This document shows positions 9,524 to 18,357 of a stretch of 64,000 nucleotides of DNA, one piece after another. The position numbers and the translations under genes were made by a program. The notes under the pieces were generated by a model. The model did not search any database and was not told the origin of the DNA. It worked only from the letters and a program-made list of their open reading frames with translations. The stretch's first letter is position 1. Every line of letters begins with the position of its first letter. This DNA comes from CAYPGJ01 sp050174775 (GTDB lineage Bacteria > Planctomycetota > Phycisphaerae > Phycisphaerales > UBA1924): assembly GCA_050174775.1 (NCBI GenBank), contig JBFXJP010000003.1, positions 1-64,000 of the forward strand. Direction: 5' to 3'.

Positions 9524-9888
9524 ACGACCGCGCCGCACAACTCCGCCTCCAGCAGCTCCGCGAGCACCGCGTCCGCAAGCCACCCAACACCGACCTGCGC
9601 TCGCTCTTCGAAGCCACCGCCGCCACCCTCAAACGCGACCGCAAACGCCTCTCCAACACCGCGGACGCATGGGCCTCCGTCTGCCCACCACAACTCCTGC
9701 CGCGCACCGCCATCCTCACCCTCTCCCGAGGCGCCCTGACCATCGCCGTCCCCGACGCGCCGACCTCCTTCGAGCTCGACCGCGCCCTCCGCGCCGGCTC
9801 CGAGACCCAACTCATCCGCGCCTGCCTCGCCCCCGTCCGCAAGGTCAAACTCGTCATCAACCCCGAAGCCTTCTCACCCCGAGCCTGA
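9520..9888 (+). CDS. DUF721 (DciA-like) protein
   Basis: 122 aa, starting at ATG 9520 that overlaps the previous stop by 4 bp. After a basic N-terminus the protein shows the DUF721 core: a first helix, CPPQLLPRTAILTLSRGALTIAV, then a Leu/Arg-rich helix and KVKLVI. Bacterial DciA proteins of this family bind the replicative helicase and help load it. Planctomycete members are variable, so the helicase-loading role is inferred from family only. It sits between an envelope lipoprotein and threonine aldolase, which gives no functional clue. Confidence 0.7.
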   Translation: MNDRAAQLRLQQLREHRVRKPPNTDLRSLFEATAATLKRDRKRLSNTADAWASVCPPQLLPRTAILTLSRGALTIAVPDAPTSFELDRALRAGSETQLIRACLAPVRKVKLVINPEAFSPRA

Positions 9889-10989
9889 ATGCGCACCTTC
9901 CGATCCGACAACAACGCAGGCCTCTGCCCCGAAGCCCTCCGCGCGCTCCAGGACTGCAACGTCGCGCACGCCATGGGCTACTCCGACGATGATTGGTCCC
10001 GCCGCGCCGTCGCCTCGTTCCGCCGCGTCTTCTCCCCAGACGCCCACGTCTTCTTCGTCCCCACCGGCACCGCGGCCAACACCCTCTCTATCGCCGCCCT
10101 CACCAAACCCTGGCAGCGCATCCTCTGCCACGACCACGCCCACCTCAACGACGACGAGTCCACCGCCCCCGAGCTCTTCACCCACTGCCGCGTCACCCCC
10201 ATCCACACCGACCCGCTCACGCAGGGCTCCCTCCTCACCGTCGATCTGCTCCACCGCGCCGCCGACTCGGCCTCGCGCAACGACGTCCACCAGCCCTCAC
10301 CCGGCGTCCTCACCCTCTCCAACCCCACCGAGTTCGGAGAGGTGTACACCCCCGAGCAACTGAAAGACCTCTGCGACGCCGCGCACGCCCTGGGCTACCG
10401 CGTCCACTGCGACGGCGCCCGCTTCGCCAACGCCGTCGCCCACGTCGCCCACGCACGCCACATCTCCGCAAACGACGCCGCCCGCGCGCTCTCCATCGAC
10501 GCCGGGCTCGACGCCCTCTCCTTCGGCGGCACAAAGAACGGCCTCGCCCACGCCGAGGCCGTGCTCTTCTTCCCCCAACCCCACACCCCAACCCTCGCCG
10601 CCGACGCAGCGCACGACTTCCCCTTCCTGCGCAAGCGCGCCGGCCACCTCCTCTCCAAGCACCGCTTCCTCTCCGCGCAGTTCGCCGCAGTCCTCGAGTC
10701 CGCCGCCTGGGTCGCCCACGCCTCCCACGCCAACGCGATGGCCGCCCGCCTCGCCGACGCCCTCCGCGCCCTCGACCTCCACCCCTCCTTCCCCACCCAG
10801 GCCAACGCCGTCTTCGTCCAGCTCCCGCAGCCCCTGATCGATCACCTCTTCGCGCACGGGCACGAGTTCTACACCTTCGGCCCCGCCCGCTGGCGTCTCG
10901 CCCGCCTCATGTGCTCCTTCGACACCTCCCCCGAAGACATCGCCGCCCTCACCCGCTCCATCCGCGAGCGCCCCGCCCCCACACCCTAA
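9889..10989 (+). CDS. ltaE: Low-specificity L-threonine aldolase (PLP-dependent)
   Basis: 366 aa beginning immediately after the previous stop (TGA then ATG). It would cleave threonine or allo-threonine to glycine and acetaldehyde. The PLP-binding lysine is Lys216 in SFGGTKNG, the cofactor-ring aspartate Asp175 is in HCDGAR, and a His-rich segment CHDHAH around residues 80-85 stacks on PLP. PTGTAANTL (58-66) is the phosphate-binding loop. Its length is within the family range. A related beta-eliminating lyase is the alternative. Confidence 0.88.
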   Translation: MRTFRSDNNAGLCPEALRALQDCNVAHAMGYSDDDWSRRAVASFRRVFSPDAHVFFVPTGTAANTLSIAALTKPWQRILCHDHAHLNDDESTAPELFTHCRVTPIHTDPLTQGSLLTVDLLHRAADSASRNDVHQPSPGVLTLSNPTEFGEVYTPEQLKDLCDAAHALGYRVHCDGARFANAVAHVAHARHISANDAARALSIDAGLDALSFGGTKNGLAHAEAVLFFPQPHTPTLAADAAHDFPFLRKRAGHLLSKHRFLSAQFAAVLESAAWVAHASHANAMAARLADALRALDLHPSFPTQANAVFVQLPQPLIDHLFAHGHEFYTFGPARWRLARLMCSFDTSPEDIAALTRSIRERPAPTP

Positions 10990-11184
10990 CCCTCCCCGTT
11001 CCCCTACAATCCCCCCCTCCAACCCCCTCCCGACCCCTATCCCCAGCTCTACACCTCACTGATTCCAACCCCCGGGCCCGTGCCGCCGTGAACGACGACA
11101 CCCCCCCTTGTACCCCCGACATCCCGCGCTACGCCCCCGCGCTCACGCCGCGCCCGATCTCCCTGCGCCCCCGCTGAACCCACA

Positions 11185-12273
11185 ATGCTCGCACTCGCGC
11201 TCACCGTCCTCGTGTCCCTCGTCGGCTCCTTCGCCTGCTCCCTCTGCGAAGCCGCTCTCTACTCCGTCTCCGACATCCGCGTCGCCGCCCTGGTCGCCGA
11301 AAAGCGGCGAGGCGCCGCCCTCCTCCAGGCCATCCGCTCCAACATCGACCGCGCCATCGCCGCCATCCTCACCATCAACACCATCGCCAACACCATCGGC
11401 GCCGCCGTCGCAGGCGCCATCGTCGCCGAACGCTTCGGCAACGCATGGCTCGGCCTCTTCTCCGGCGCCTTCACTCTCGCCGTCCTCTTCGCCGCCGAGA
11501 TCATCCCCAAATCCCTCGGCGTCGCCCACGCCGACGTCCTCGCGCCACGCCTCGCCCCCGTCATCCGCGCGATGATCCTCCTCACCTACCCCCTCGTCCG
11601 TCTCTCCGAGTACCTCGCGCGATACATCGTCGGCAAGAAGAAGACCATCGCGCCCACCGAGCACGAGATCCTCGCCATGACACGCCTCGCCGCGCGTCAC
11701 GGCGTCATCGACCCCTCCGAAGCCCGCATGGTCTTCAACGCCCTCCGACTCGACCGCATCCCCGTCCGGGACATCATGACCCCGCGCTCCGTCGTCTTCG
11801 CCCTCCCCGACTCCCTTCCCCTCTCGCGCCTCGAACAACACTCCGAGCACTGGACACACTCACGCCTCCCCCTCGTCAAGGACAACAACCCAAACGAGGT
11901 CATCGGCATCGTCCACCGACGCGACGTCTTCGACATCCTCGCGCGCGAGGAGCCGGGCGAACGCACCCTCCACGACCTCCGACGCCCCGTCCAGTTCATC
12001 CGCGACGACGTCCCCGCCGACGAAGCCCTCGAACGATTCCTCGCGGGCCGACAGCACATGTTCATCGTGCTCGACCAGTACGGCTCCTTCATCGGGCTCG
12101 TCACCCTCGAGGACGCGCTCGAGACGCTCCTGGGCAAGGAGATCGTCGGCGAGCACGACCCCGCGCCCGACATGCAGGCCCTCGCGCGCGAGCGTGCCTC
12201 CTCACGCTCCGCCGTCATCCGCCCCGAGCCCGATCCCGCGCTCCCAGATGATCCCGCCTCGCGCCGGGATTAA
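11185..12273 (+). CDS. CNNM/CorC-family membrane protein with CBS pair
   Basis: 362 aa. The N-terminal DUF21 membrane domain has four hydrophobic helices (1-25, about 62-85, 92-112, 128-148) and the conserved AEIIPKS motif. Two CBS domains follow (RDIMTPRSVVFALPDS and the segment ending FIVLDQYGSFIGLVTLEDALE). The C-terminal CorC_HlyC transporter-associated domain of longer homologues is missing, as the protein ends with a charged tail after the second CBS. The family is linked to Mg2+/Co2+ efflux, and the CBS domains probably sense nucleotides. No Shine-Dalgarno site is visible before the ATG. Confidence 0.85.
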   Translation: MLALALTVLVSLVGSFACSLCEAALYSVSDIRVAALVAEKRRGAALLQAIRSNIDRAIAAILTINTIANTIGAAVAGAIVAERFGNAWLGLFSGAFTLAVLFAAEIIPKSLGVAHADVLAPRLAPVIRAMILLTYPLVRLSEYLARYIVGKKKTIAPTEHEILAMTRLAARHGVIDPSEARMVFNALRLDRIPVRDIMTPRSVVFALPDSLPLSRLEQHSEHWTHSRLPLVKDNNPNEVIGIVHRRDVFDILAREEPGERTLHDLRRPVQFIRDDVPADEALERFLAGRQHMFIVLDQYGSFIGLVTLEDALETLLGKEIVGEHDPAPDMQALARERASSRSAVIRPEPDPALPDDPASRRD

Positions 12274-12375
12274 TCGACCACAGGCGCCGCATTCCCCATG
12301 ATCTGGTTGTAGACCCCTCACAGCCACCCTACACTCGCCCTGCTCCAGACACGCCGCGCCGAAACACACCCACGC

Positions 12376-12843
12376 ATGATCTCCAGAACCACCGAATACG
12401 CACTCCGCGCCATGGTCTGCATCGCCATGCGCCCGGACGAGCACTTCTCGGCCTCCACCCTCTCCACCCTCACAGCCGTCCCCCAGGACTATCTCGCCAA
12501 AGTCCTCCAGCAACTCTCCACAGCAGGCTTCATCTCAGGCAGACGAGGCGTCGGTGGCGGCTACACCCTCGACAAACCCCCCTCCGAAGTCCGACTCATC
12601 GACATCATCAACGCCGTCTCCTCACTCCAACGAATCACCACCTGCCCGCTCGGCCTCGACACCCACGGCCCCAACCTCTGCCCACTCCACCAGACCATCG
12701 ACAAAGCCATCGCCGCGGCACTCTCCGTCCTCAACGGCGTCACCCTCGCCGACCTCCTCGAAAAACACCCCCGCGCCAACGCGCCCCTCTGCAACGCCCA
12801 ACTCCTCGCAACCCCCACCATCTCCACACGCGCACGCTCCTGA
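12376..12843 (+). CDS. Rrf2-family transcriptional regulator
   Basis: 155 aa. Residues 1-70 form the winged helix typical of Rrf2 proteins (SRTTEYALRAMVCIA; VPQDYLAKVLQQLSTAGFI; wing RGVGGGYTL). Four cysteines are present: Cys15, Cys90, Cys102 and Cys139. The Cys90-x11-Cys102 pair lies where IscR and NsrR carry Fe-S ligands but the spacing is not canonical. It may sense iron-sulfur status, nitric oxide or redox, but this is inference. It lies alone, about 100 bp after the CNNM gene and 55 bp before lysS. Confidence 0.85.
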   Translation: MISRTTEYALRAMVCIAMRPDEHFSASTLSTLTAVPQDYLAKVLQQLSTAGFISGRRGVGGGYTLDKPPSEVRLIDIINAVSSLQRITTCPLGLDTHGPNLCPLHQTIDKAIAAALSVLNGVTLADLLEKHPRANAPLCNAQLLATPTISTRARS

Positions 12844-12898
12844 CGCGCCCCCCCGCGCCGACCACCAACTCCCCCGCGCTCCCCCAGTACCATCACCG

Positions 12899-14512
12899 AT
12901 GGCCGATGCCCATATGCACACGCACGCCATGACCACCGACCAACCCACCACCGACGTTCACCACCTCGAAGCACAACGACGCGCCAACCGCGACGCCGTC
13001 GCCGCCATGGGCGTCAATCCCTACGGCCAGCGCACACCCGACATCATCTCCCTCGCCGCCGCACGCTCACTCCACGACCCCAAGGCCGATCAACACCACG
13101 CAGACCACTCCAAGGACGACAACTTCGTCGACGCCCGACCCATCGCCAAGATCGCAGGCCGCGTCGTCCTGCGGCGCGACACCGGCGGGCTCATCTGGTT
13201 CAACCTCCGAGACCACTCCGGAGACATCCAGCTCGCCGTCTCCAAGCGCGACGCCGACGGCGACTCCTTCAACATCGCCAAGCTCACCGACCTGGGCGAC
13301 GTCATCCTCGCCCAAGGCCGCGTCATGAAGACCCGCGCCGGCGAAGTCACACTCTGGTGCGACACCTTCACCCTCGCCGCCAAGTCACTCGTCACACCCC
13401 CCGACAAGCACGCCGGCCTCCAGGACCCCGAGCTCCGCTACCGGCACCGATACGTCGACCTCTACGCCAACCCCGAAACCATCTCCACCTTCTTCCTCCG
13501 CTCCGCACTCATCGCGCGCGCACGACGCATGCTCGACGCCCGAGGCTACCTCGAGGTCGAGACCCCCATGCTCCAGACCCTCGCGGGCGGCGCCGCCGCG
13601 CGACCGTTCATGACACACATGAACGCCCTCGACATCTCCCTCTTCCTCCGCATCGCCCCCGAGCTCTACCTCAAGCGCCTCCTTGTCGCGGGCTTCCCCA
13701 GGGTCTACGAGATCAACCGAAACTTCCGCAACGAAGGCCTCGACCGCAACCACAACCCCGAGTTCACCATGCTCGAGGCCTACGAGGCCTTCGGCGACGT
13801 CCACACCATGATGGACCTCACCGAATCCCTCACCCGCGAACTCGCCACCCTCACCGCCCTCCGAAACGCCAACCACGACGCCCCCGAAGACTCCCTCCCC
13901 ACACCCGAAGAACTCCGCCTCCCCTTCGCCGACACCCAGATCGACTACGGCTCCCCCTTCCTCCGCATCCCCTACGCGCAACTCTTCGAGAAGGCTCTCG
14001 GCTTCCCCATGTCCGACACCGCGCGCGCACGCAAGGAAGTCGCGTCGCGCCGCCTCAAGCACGAAGGCCTCGACGACGTCCTCGTCATCAACGAGCTCTT
14101 CGAGCACGTGGCCGAGCCCACCCTCGATCTCACCCGCCCCACCTTCATCACCGACTACCCCTCAGCGATCTCCCCCCTCACGCGCCCCAAGCCCGACAAC
14201 CCCGCGCTCGCCGACCGCGCCGACCTCTTCATCGCGGGCATCGAGATCGCGCCCCACTACACCGAGCTCAACGACCCCGACGTGCAGGCCGAGAAGTTCC
14301 AGCAACAACTCGCGGGCGCCGACGACGAAGAGTCCACCTTCCGCACCTTCGACCACGACTTCATCCACGCCCTCAAGGTCGGCATGCCCCCGGCCGGCGG
14401 CATGGGCCTGGGCATCGACCGCTTGGTCATGATCCTGGCCAACCAGAAGTCCATCCGCGACGCCATCCTCTTCCCCCTCCTCCGCCCCCTCCCCCCGGAT
14501 GCCCCCGCTTGA
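12899..14512 (+). CDS. lysS: Class II lysyl-tRNA synthetase
   Basis: 537 aa from ATG 12899; ATGs 15 and 30 nt further in are alternative starts. The N-terminal OB-fold anticodon-binding domain (IAGRVVLRRDTGGLIWFNLRD) is followed by class II motif 1 (ARRMLDARGYLEVETPML), motif 2 (YEINRNFRNEG...NPEFTMLE) and motif 3 (GMGLGIDRLVM). Insertions compared with short LysRS are modest. The enzyme charges tRNA-Lys. A longer upstream frame is open but has no synthetase sequence. Confidence 0.93.
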   Translation: MADAHMHTHAMTTDQPTTDVHHLEAQRRANRDAVAAMGVNPYGQRTPDIISLAAARSLHDPKADQHHADHSKDDNFVDARPIAKIAGRVVLRRDTGGLIWFNLRDHSGDIQLAVSKRDADGDSFNIAKLTDLGDVILAQGRVMKTRAGEVTLWCDTFTLAAKSLVTPPDKHAGLQDPELRYRHRYVDLYANPETISTFFLRSALIARARRMLDARGYLEVETPMLQTLAGGAAARPFMTHMNALDISLFLRIAPELYLKRLLVAGFPRVYEINRNFRNEGLDRNHNPEFTMLEAYEAFGDVHTMMDLTESLTRELATLTALRNANHDAPEDSLPTPEELRLPFADTQIDYGSPFLRIPYAQLFEKALGFPMSDTARARKEVASRRLKHEGLDDVLVINELFEHVAEPTLDLTRPTFITDYPSAISPLTRPKPDNPALADRADLFIAGIEIAPHYTELNDPDVQAEKFQQQLAGADDEESTFRTFDHDFIHALKVGMPPAGGMGLGIDRLVMILANQKSIRDAILFPLLRPLPPDAPA

Positions 14513-14585
14513 CCCCCGCCATTCCCCGCTTACCCTAGTCCTTCCCTCAGAGGCGCCCCCCAAAGCGCCGATGAGTCAAAAACTC

Positions 14586-14658
14586 GGGGCTGTAGCTCAA
14601 TTGGGAGAGCGCTTCCATGGCATGGAAGAGGTTGTCGGTTCGATCCCGATCAGCTCCA
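14586..14658 (+). tRNA. tRNA-Ala (anticodon GGC)
   Basis: 73 nt that fold as a full cloverleaf. The acceptor stem is GGGGCTG with CAGCTCC (one G-T pair), the D-arm GCTC/GAGC, the anticodon stem CTTCC/GGAAG with loop ATGGCAT (anticodon GGC), a 5-nt variable loop, and the T-arm GTCGG/CCGAT with loop TTCGATC. The discriminator base is A and the 3' CCA is not encoded. It reads GCC alanine codons, which are abundant here. Confidence 0.95.
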
Positions 14659-14678
14659 CATCACCACCCCCCTGGAGG

Positions 14679-14715
14679 CCCCTGCCAACCCCCTTGGCGG
14701 GGGCTTCCCCTTTTT
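14679..14715 (+). terminator. Intrinsic terminator after tRNA-Ala
   Basis: A 10-bp stem (14679-14688 with 14694-14703, one T-G pair) has a CCCCC loop and is followed by cttcccc and TTTTT (14711-14715). It would end the lysS/tRNA transcript just before the convergent amidohydrolase gene. Confidence 0.7.
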
Positions 14716-14722
14716 GCACTTC

Positions 14723-16429
14723 TCACTCCCCCTCCCACACCACCCTCCCCTCCATCACCGTCAGCACCGCCCGCGTCCCCCTGATCTCCTCAGCCCCCAC
14801 CTCCAGCACATCCCGGTCCAGCACCGCGAAGTCCGCCCCCATCCCCTCCCGGATCACCCCGAACTCCCCCTCGCTGTGCAGCGCCCACGCCGCGCTCGAC
14901 GTGTACGCGCGCAGCGCCTCCTCCACTCCCACACGCTGCTCCTTCACGAACTCCTTCCCGTCCAGCGTCCTCGCGCTCACCGCGGCCCACACGCCCTCCC
15001 ACGGACTCACCGACACCACAGGCCAATCACTCCCGAACGCCACCACCGCGCCGCTGTCCAGCATCTCCCGAAACGCGTAACTCGTCGCGCACCGCTCCGC
15101 ACCGATCCTCCGCTCCGCATACCTCCCGTCATCCGCCTTGTGCAGCGGCTGCACGCTCGCCACCACATGCAGCCCCGCGAACCGCGCCACATCCTCCGCG
15201 CGCGTGTGCTGCGCGTGCTCCACCCGCGCCCGCACGCGCAGCCTCGTCGCCTCCCCCAACCCCTCATACCAATTCAACAACGTCGCGTTCGCCCGATCCC
15301 CGATCGCGTGCACCGCGGGCTGCAGCCCCATCCGCGCCCCCATCTCGATCACCGTCTTCAAATCCCCATTCCCCGCCATCGCCAGCGCCATCCCGCAGTT
15401 GTGCGCATCGCCCGCGTCATCCAGGTACGGCTCGAACATCCACGCCGTCCGCGACCCCAGCGACCCGTCCATGTACCCCTTGAACCCGATGAGCCGCACG
15501 TTCCCGCTCAGCACGCGATGCGCGCGCGTCCACTCCAGCACCTCCCGCCACTCCTCCACCGTCCCCGCATCGCTCCACACCGTCCCGCGCACGCGCACCG
15601 TCAGCTCCCCCGCGCGATCCATCGCCCCCAACACATCCTCCAACCCCCGCTCCGTCTCGATCGCCCCCAGCGCCGTCACCCCGTACGAGTTCGCCTCGCG
15701 CAGCGCCTCCCGCACCAGCGCCCTCGTCTCCTCTGCGCTCACGTCCGGCACCAGCCCCTCCACCATCCCCATCGCCTCATCAAACACCTCACCCGTCGGT
15801 GCGCCACCCTCCCTCCTCCCGATCTTCCCCCCCGCAGGGTCCGCCGGCCCATCCCTCGTGATCCCCGCGCGCTCGAGCGCCCCGACCGACGCCACCAGCA
15901 TGTGACCATCCATCCGCCGCAGCAGCACAGGCCTCCCACCGCCCGCCTCCTCCAGTTCCTCCGCGCTCGGCCTCCGCGCATCCTCCCACCCCTCAGAACT
16001 CCACCCCGCACCCAACACCCACTCCCCCTCCTTCTTCCTCCCCGCCTCCGCGCGCACCATCCCCAACAACTCAGCTCGGCTCTTCGCCCCGCGCAAATCC
16101 ACCGCGCGCCGCTGCAAACCCGCATTCACCGGATGCGTGTGCGCATCCACCATCCCAGGCACAACCCGCCTCCCCCCCGCATCCACCACCCGCGTCCCCT
16201 CCCCCACATACGCCCGCGCCCCCGCCTCATCACCCACAAACACAAACCTCCCGCCCGACACCGCCAACGCCTCCGCGCGCGCGTGCTCGGCATCCCCCGT
16301 CCATACGTTCGCGTTCACCACCACCAGCTCCGCCAGCTCCACTTCCTGCCCCCGCGCCCACGGCCCGCGCGCACAAAGCACCACCACCGCCGCCACGCAC
16401 ACCCTCATCACCGCGCGCCGCTGCATCAT
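14723..16429 (-). CDS. Exported amidohydrolase, YtcJ-like (amidohydrolase family 3)
   Basis: 568 aa from ATG 16429, chosen because AAGGAG is 6 nt upstream; GTG 16432 and ATG 16426 are alternatives. A signal peptide ends near ARGQE. The metal-dependent hydrolase barrel shows VVPGMVDAHTHP with the HxH pair, a FKGYMDGSLGSRTA segment, VHAIGDRAN, EHAQH and a late SDWPV aspartate, all hallmarks of YtcJ-like enzymes. These hydrolyse amides or carbamates with one or two zinc ions, and the natural substrate is unknown. It follows purK by 30 bp on the same strand, so it may be the last gene of a pur operon. Confidence 0.85.
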   Translation of the reverse strand: MMQRRAVMRVCVAAVVVLCARGPWARGQEVELAELVVVNANVWTGDAEHARAEALAVSGGRFVFVGDEAGARAYVGEGTRVVDAGGRRVVPGMVDAHTHPVNAGLQRRAVDLRGAKSRAELLGMVRAEAGRKKEGEWVLGAGWSSEGWEDARRPSAEELEEAGGGRPVLLRRMDGHMLVASVGALERAGITRDGPADPAGGKIGRREGGAPTGEVFDEAMGMVEGLVPDVSAEETRALVREALREANSYGVTALGAIETERGLEDVLGAMDRAGELTVRVRGTVWSDAGTVEEWREVLEWTRAHRVLSGNVRLIGFKGYMDGSLGSRTAWMFEPYLDDAGDAHNCGMALAMAGNGDLKTVIEMGARMGLQPAVHAIGDRANATLLNWYEGLGEATRLRVRARVEHAQHTRAEDVARFAGLHVVASVQPLHKADDGRYAERRIGAERCATSYAFREMLDSGAVVAFGSDWPVVSVSPWEGVWAAVSARTLDGKEFVKEQRVGVEEALRAYTSSAAWALHSEGEFGVIREGMGADFAVLDRDVLEVGAEEIRGTRAVLTVMEGRVVWEGE

Positions 16430-16459
16430 CACGTTCTCCTTCTCGTTCTACGTCCGCGG

Positions 16460-17623
16460 TTACCCGCGCAACCGCTCCACCCACTCCGCCGCGCCCACCA
16501 CGCGCCCGACCTCCATCGCCCCCGCCTTCGCCTCCTCGAAATTCCCCCGCCGCACCGTCACGTGCCCCACCTTCCGTCCCGCGCGCCCCGCCTTCCCATA
16601 CAAGTGCACGTGCGCCCCCTCCACCCTCATCACCGCGCGCAACCTCTCCCCCTCCAACACCTCTCCAATCAGATTCACCATCACGCTCGCGCCCACTCCA
16701 CCCGTGCTCCCCAGCGGCCAACCCATGCACGCACGCACGTGATTCTCGAACTGGCTCGTCTCCGCCCCCTCGATCGTCCAGTGCCCCGAGTTATGCACTC
16801 GGCACGCCATCTCATTCACCAACAAATGCGCCTCCCCCCCGCGCTCTACCTCAAACATCTCAATCGCCAACACCCCCACATACTCGAGCTCCTTCAGCGC
16901 CTTCTCCGCGATCCCCCGCGCTTCCCACCACTCCTCCTCACCCACGTGCGTCAAGGCCGCCGACGCCCGCAAGATCCCCCCCCCGTGCACGTTCTCCGTC
17001 AGCGGCCACACCCTCACCTCCCCATCCCACCCCCGCGCCGCGATCACGCTCACCTCGCGCGCAAAACCCACCATCTCCTCAACGATCAACCCGCCATGCT
17101 TTGCCGAGCTCGGCCCCAACTCCTTCCACGCCCGCGCACCCTCCTCCACCGTCCGCACCACCATCTGCCCCTTCCCGTCATACCCCATCCGTCTCGTCTT
17201 CACGATCGCCGGCAATCCCACCGTCTCCAGCGCACCGCGCAGCTCCTCCTCACTCCCCGCGCACGCCCACCCAGCCGTCCCGATCCCCAACCCATTGAAA
17301 AACTTCTTCTCCTCCGCCCTGTCCTGCGCGATCTCCAGCGCCCGCGCGCTCGGCGCCAGGCGCCCCTCCTTCCCCGCAGCCCGCGCCGCCCCGCTCGCCA
17401 CATTCTCAAACTCGAACGTCGCACACCCCGCGCCCCGCACAAACTCACGCACCGCGCGCTCGTCCCCGAACTTCCCCACCGTGAGCTCCGCCACCTGCCC
17501 CGCGCACGCGCCCCCATCCTCATCAAACACCCGCACGCGCACGCCCATCTCCGCCCCCGCAAGCGCAAGCATCCTCCCCAACTGCCCCCCGCCCAAACAC
17601 GCCAACTCGTTCGCCGCACTCAC
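16460..17623 (-). CDS. purK: N5-carboxyaminoimidazole ribonucleotide synthase PurK
   Basis: 387 aa starting at GTG 17623, which overlaps the purE stop as GTGA. It carboxylates aminoimidazole ribonucleotide using ATP and bicarbonate in purine synthesis. The ATP-grasp fold is clear: GGGQLGRMLA at the N-terminus, FEFENV, the RRMGYDGKGQ grasp loop, VEEMV, and NEMACRVHNSGHWT with metal-binding Glu and Asn. The product N5-CAIR is the substrate of PurE encoded just upstream. Confidence 0.92.
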   Translation of the reverse strand: MSAANELACLGGGQLGRMLALAGAEMGVRVRVFDEDGGACAGQVAELTVGKFGDERAVREFVRGAGCATFEFENVASGAARAAGKEGRLAPSARALEIAQDRAEEKKFFNGLGIGTAGWACAGSEEELRGALETVGLPAIVKTRRMGYDGKGQMVVRTVEEGARAWKELGPSSAKHGGLIVEEMVGFAREVSVIAARGWDGEVRVWPLTENVHGGGILRASAALTHVGEEEWWEARGIAEKALKELEYVGVLAIEMFEVERGGEAHLLVNEMACRVHNSGHWTIEGAETSQFENHVRACMGWPLGSTGGVGASVMVNLIGEVLEGERLRAVMRVEGAHVHLYGKAGRAGRKVGHVTVRRGNFEEAKAGAMEVGRVVGAAEWVERLRG

Positions 17624-18165
17624 GCTCCCGCGCCCTCAACGCTCCCGCCGCTCCCCTGACCGCCGTCAGTGTTCCGGGGGCGGGGGTCCGGATTCGCCAA
17701 CACCTTCGCCGTCTGCTCCGCCCGGAACTTCTCCAAGGCCTCTCTCACCCGCTCATGCTTGTTCGCCAATATCGCCGCGGCAAACAACCCCGCATTGATC
17801 GCCCCCGCCTTCCCGATCGCCATCGTCCCCACCGGCACCCCCCCAGGCATCTGCGCAATCGACAACAGCGAATCGATCCCTTTCAGCGCCGCGCTCTCCA
17901 CCGGCACGCCGATCACCGGCAGTCTCGTCTTGCTCGCGGCCATTCCCGGCAAGTGCGCCGCTCCCCCCGCCCCCGCAATCACCACCTCCACACCCCGCGC
18001 CGCGCACCCCGCCGCATGCTCCATCAACAGGTCCGGCGTCCGGTGCGCCGACACCACCCGCGCCTCATACATCACACCCAGCCGCTCCAGCGTCTCGGCC
18101 GTGTGACGCATCGTCTCCCAGTCCGACACCGAACCCATGATCAACGACACCAGTGGACTCGCCAT
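17620..18165 (-). CDS. purE: N5-CAIR mutase PurE
   Basis: 181 aa. PurE isomerises N5-CAIR to CAIR. The family signature is intact: IMGSVSDWETM (phosphate and nucleotide binding), VSAHRTP with the catalytic histidine, AGAGGAAHLPGM, and PVESAALKGIDSLLSIAQMPGGVPVGT. A 25-residue Gly/Pro-rich tail extends past the catalytic core. It is coupled to purK by a 4-bp overlap. Confidence 0.95.
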   Translation of the reverse strand: MASPLVSLIMGSVSDWETMRHTAETLERLGVMYEARVVSAHRTPDLLMEHAAGCAARGVEVVIAGAGGAAHLPGMAASKTRLPVIGVPVESAALKGIDSLLSIAQMPGGVPVGTMAIGKAGAINAGLFAAAILANKHERVREALEKFRAEQTAKVLANPDPRPRNTDGGQGSGGSVEGAGA

Positions 18166-18240
18166 ACACCCAACAGACTACCCGCCGAAGCACGCCTCAG
18201 TCGTAAACCCCTCCCCCCACCGTCCGCTTGCTCCGTGACA

Positions 18241-18303
18241 ACCCCTCCCCCCGCCGCAGGCGCGGGGGAGGTGGTTCCCACGAAGTGGGAACCGGAGGGG
18301 GGT
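18241..18303. repeat. Nested palindromic intergenic element
   Basis: An outer inverted repeat (ACCCCTCC with GGAGGGGGGT) encloses two hairpins, one around CCCCGCCGCAGGCGCGGGG and one from GGTTCCCACGAAGTGGGAACC. Together they can fold into a three-way junction. It lies upstream of the zinc-ribbon membrane protein gene and resembles REP-type intergenic elements. Confidence 0.6.
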
Positions 18304-18357
18304 TCCATCCTCCCGCCCGCCTCCTCACCACGCGCATCACCTATCCTGAACAACGCC

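Noticed and set aside
14714..17659. 981-residue + strand frame antisense to amidohydrolase and purK
   Set aside because: Composition is Arg/His/Pro-rich and the opposite strand carries two clear enzymes.
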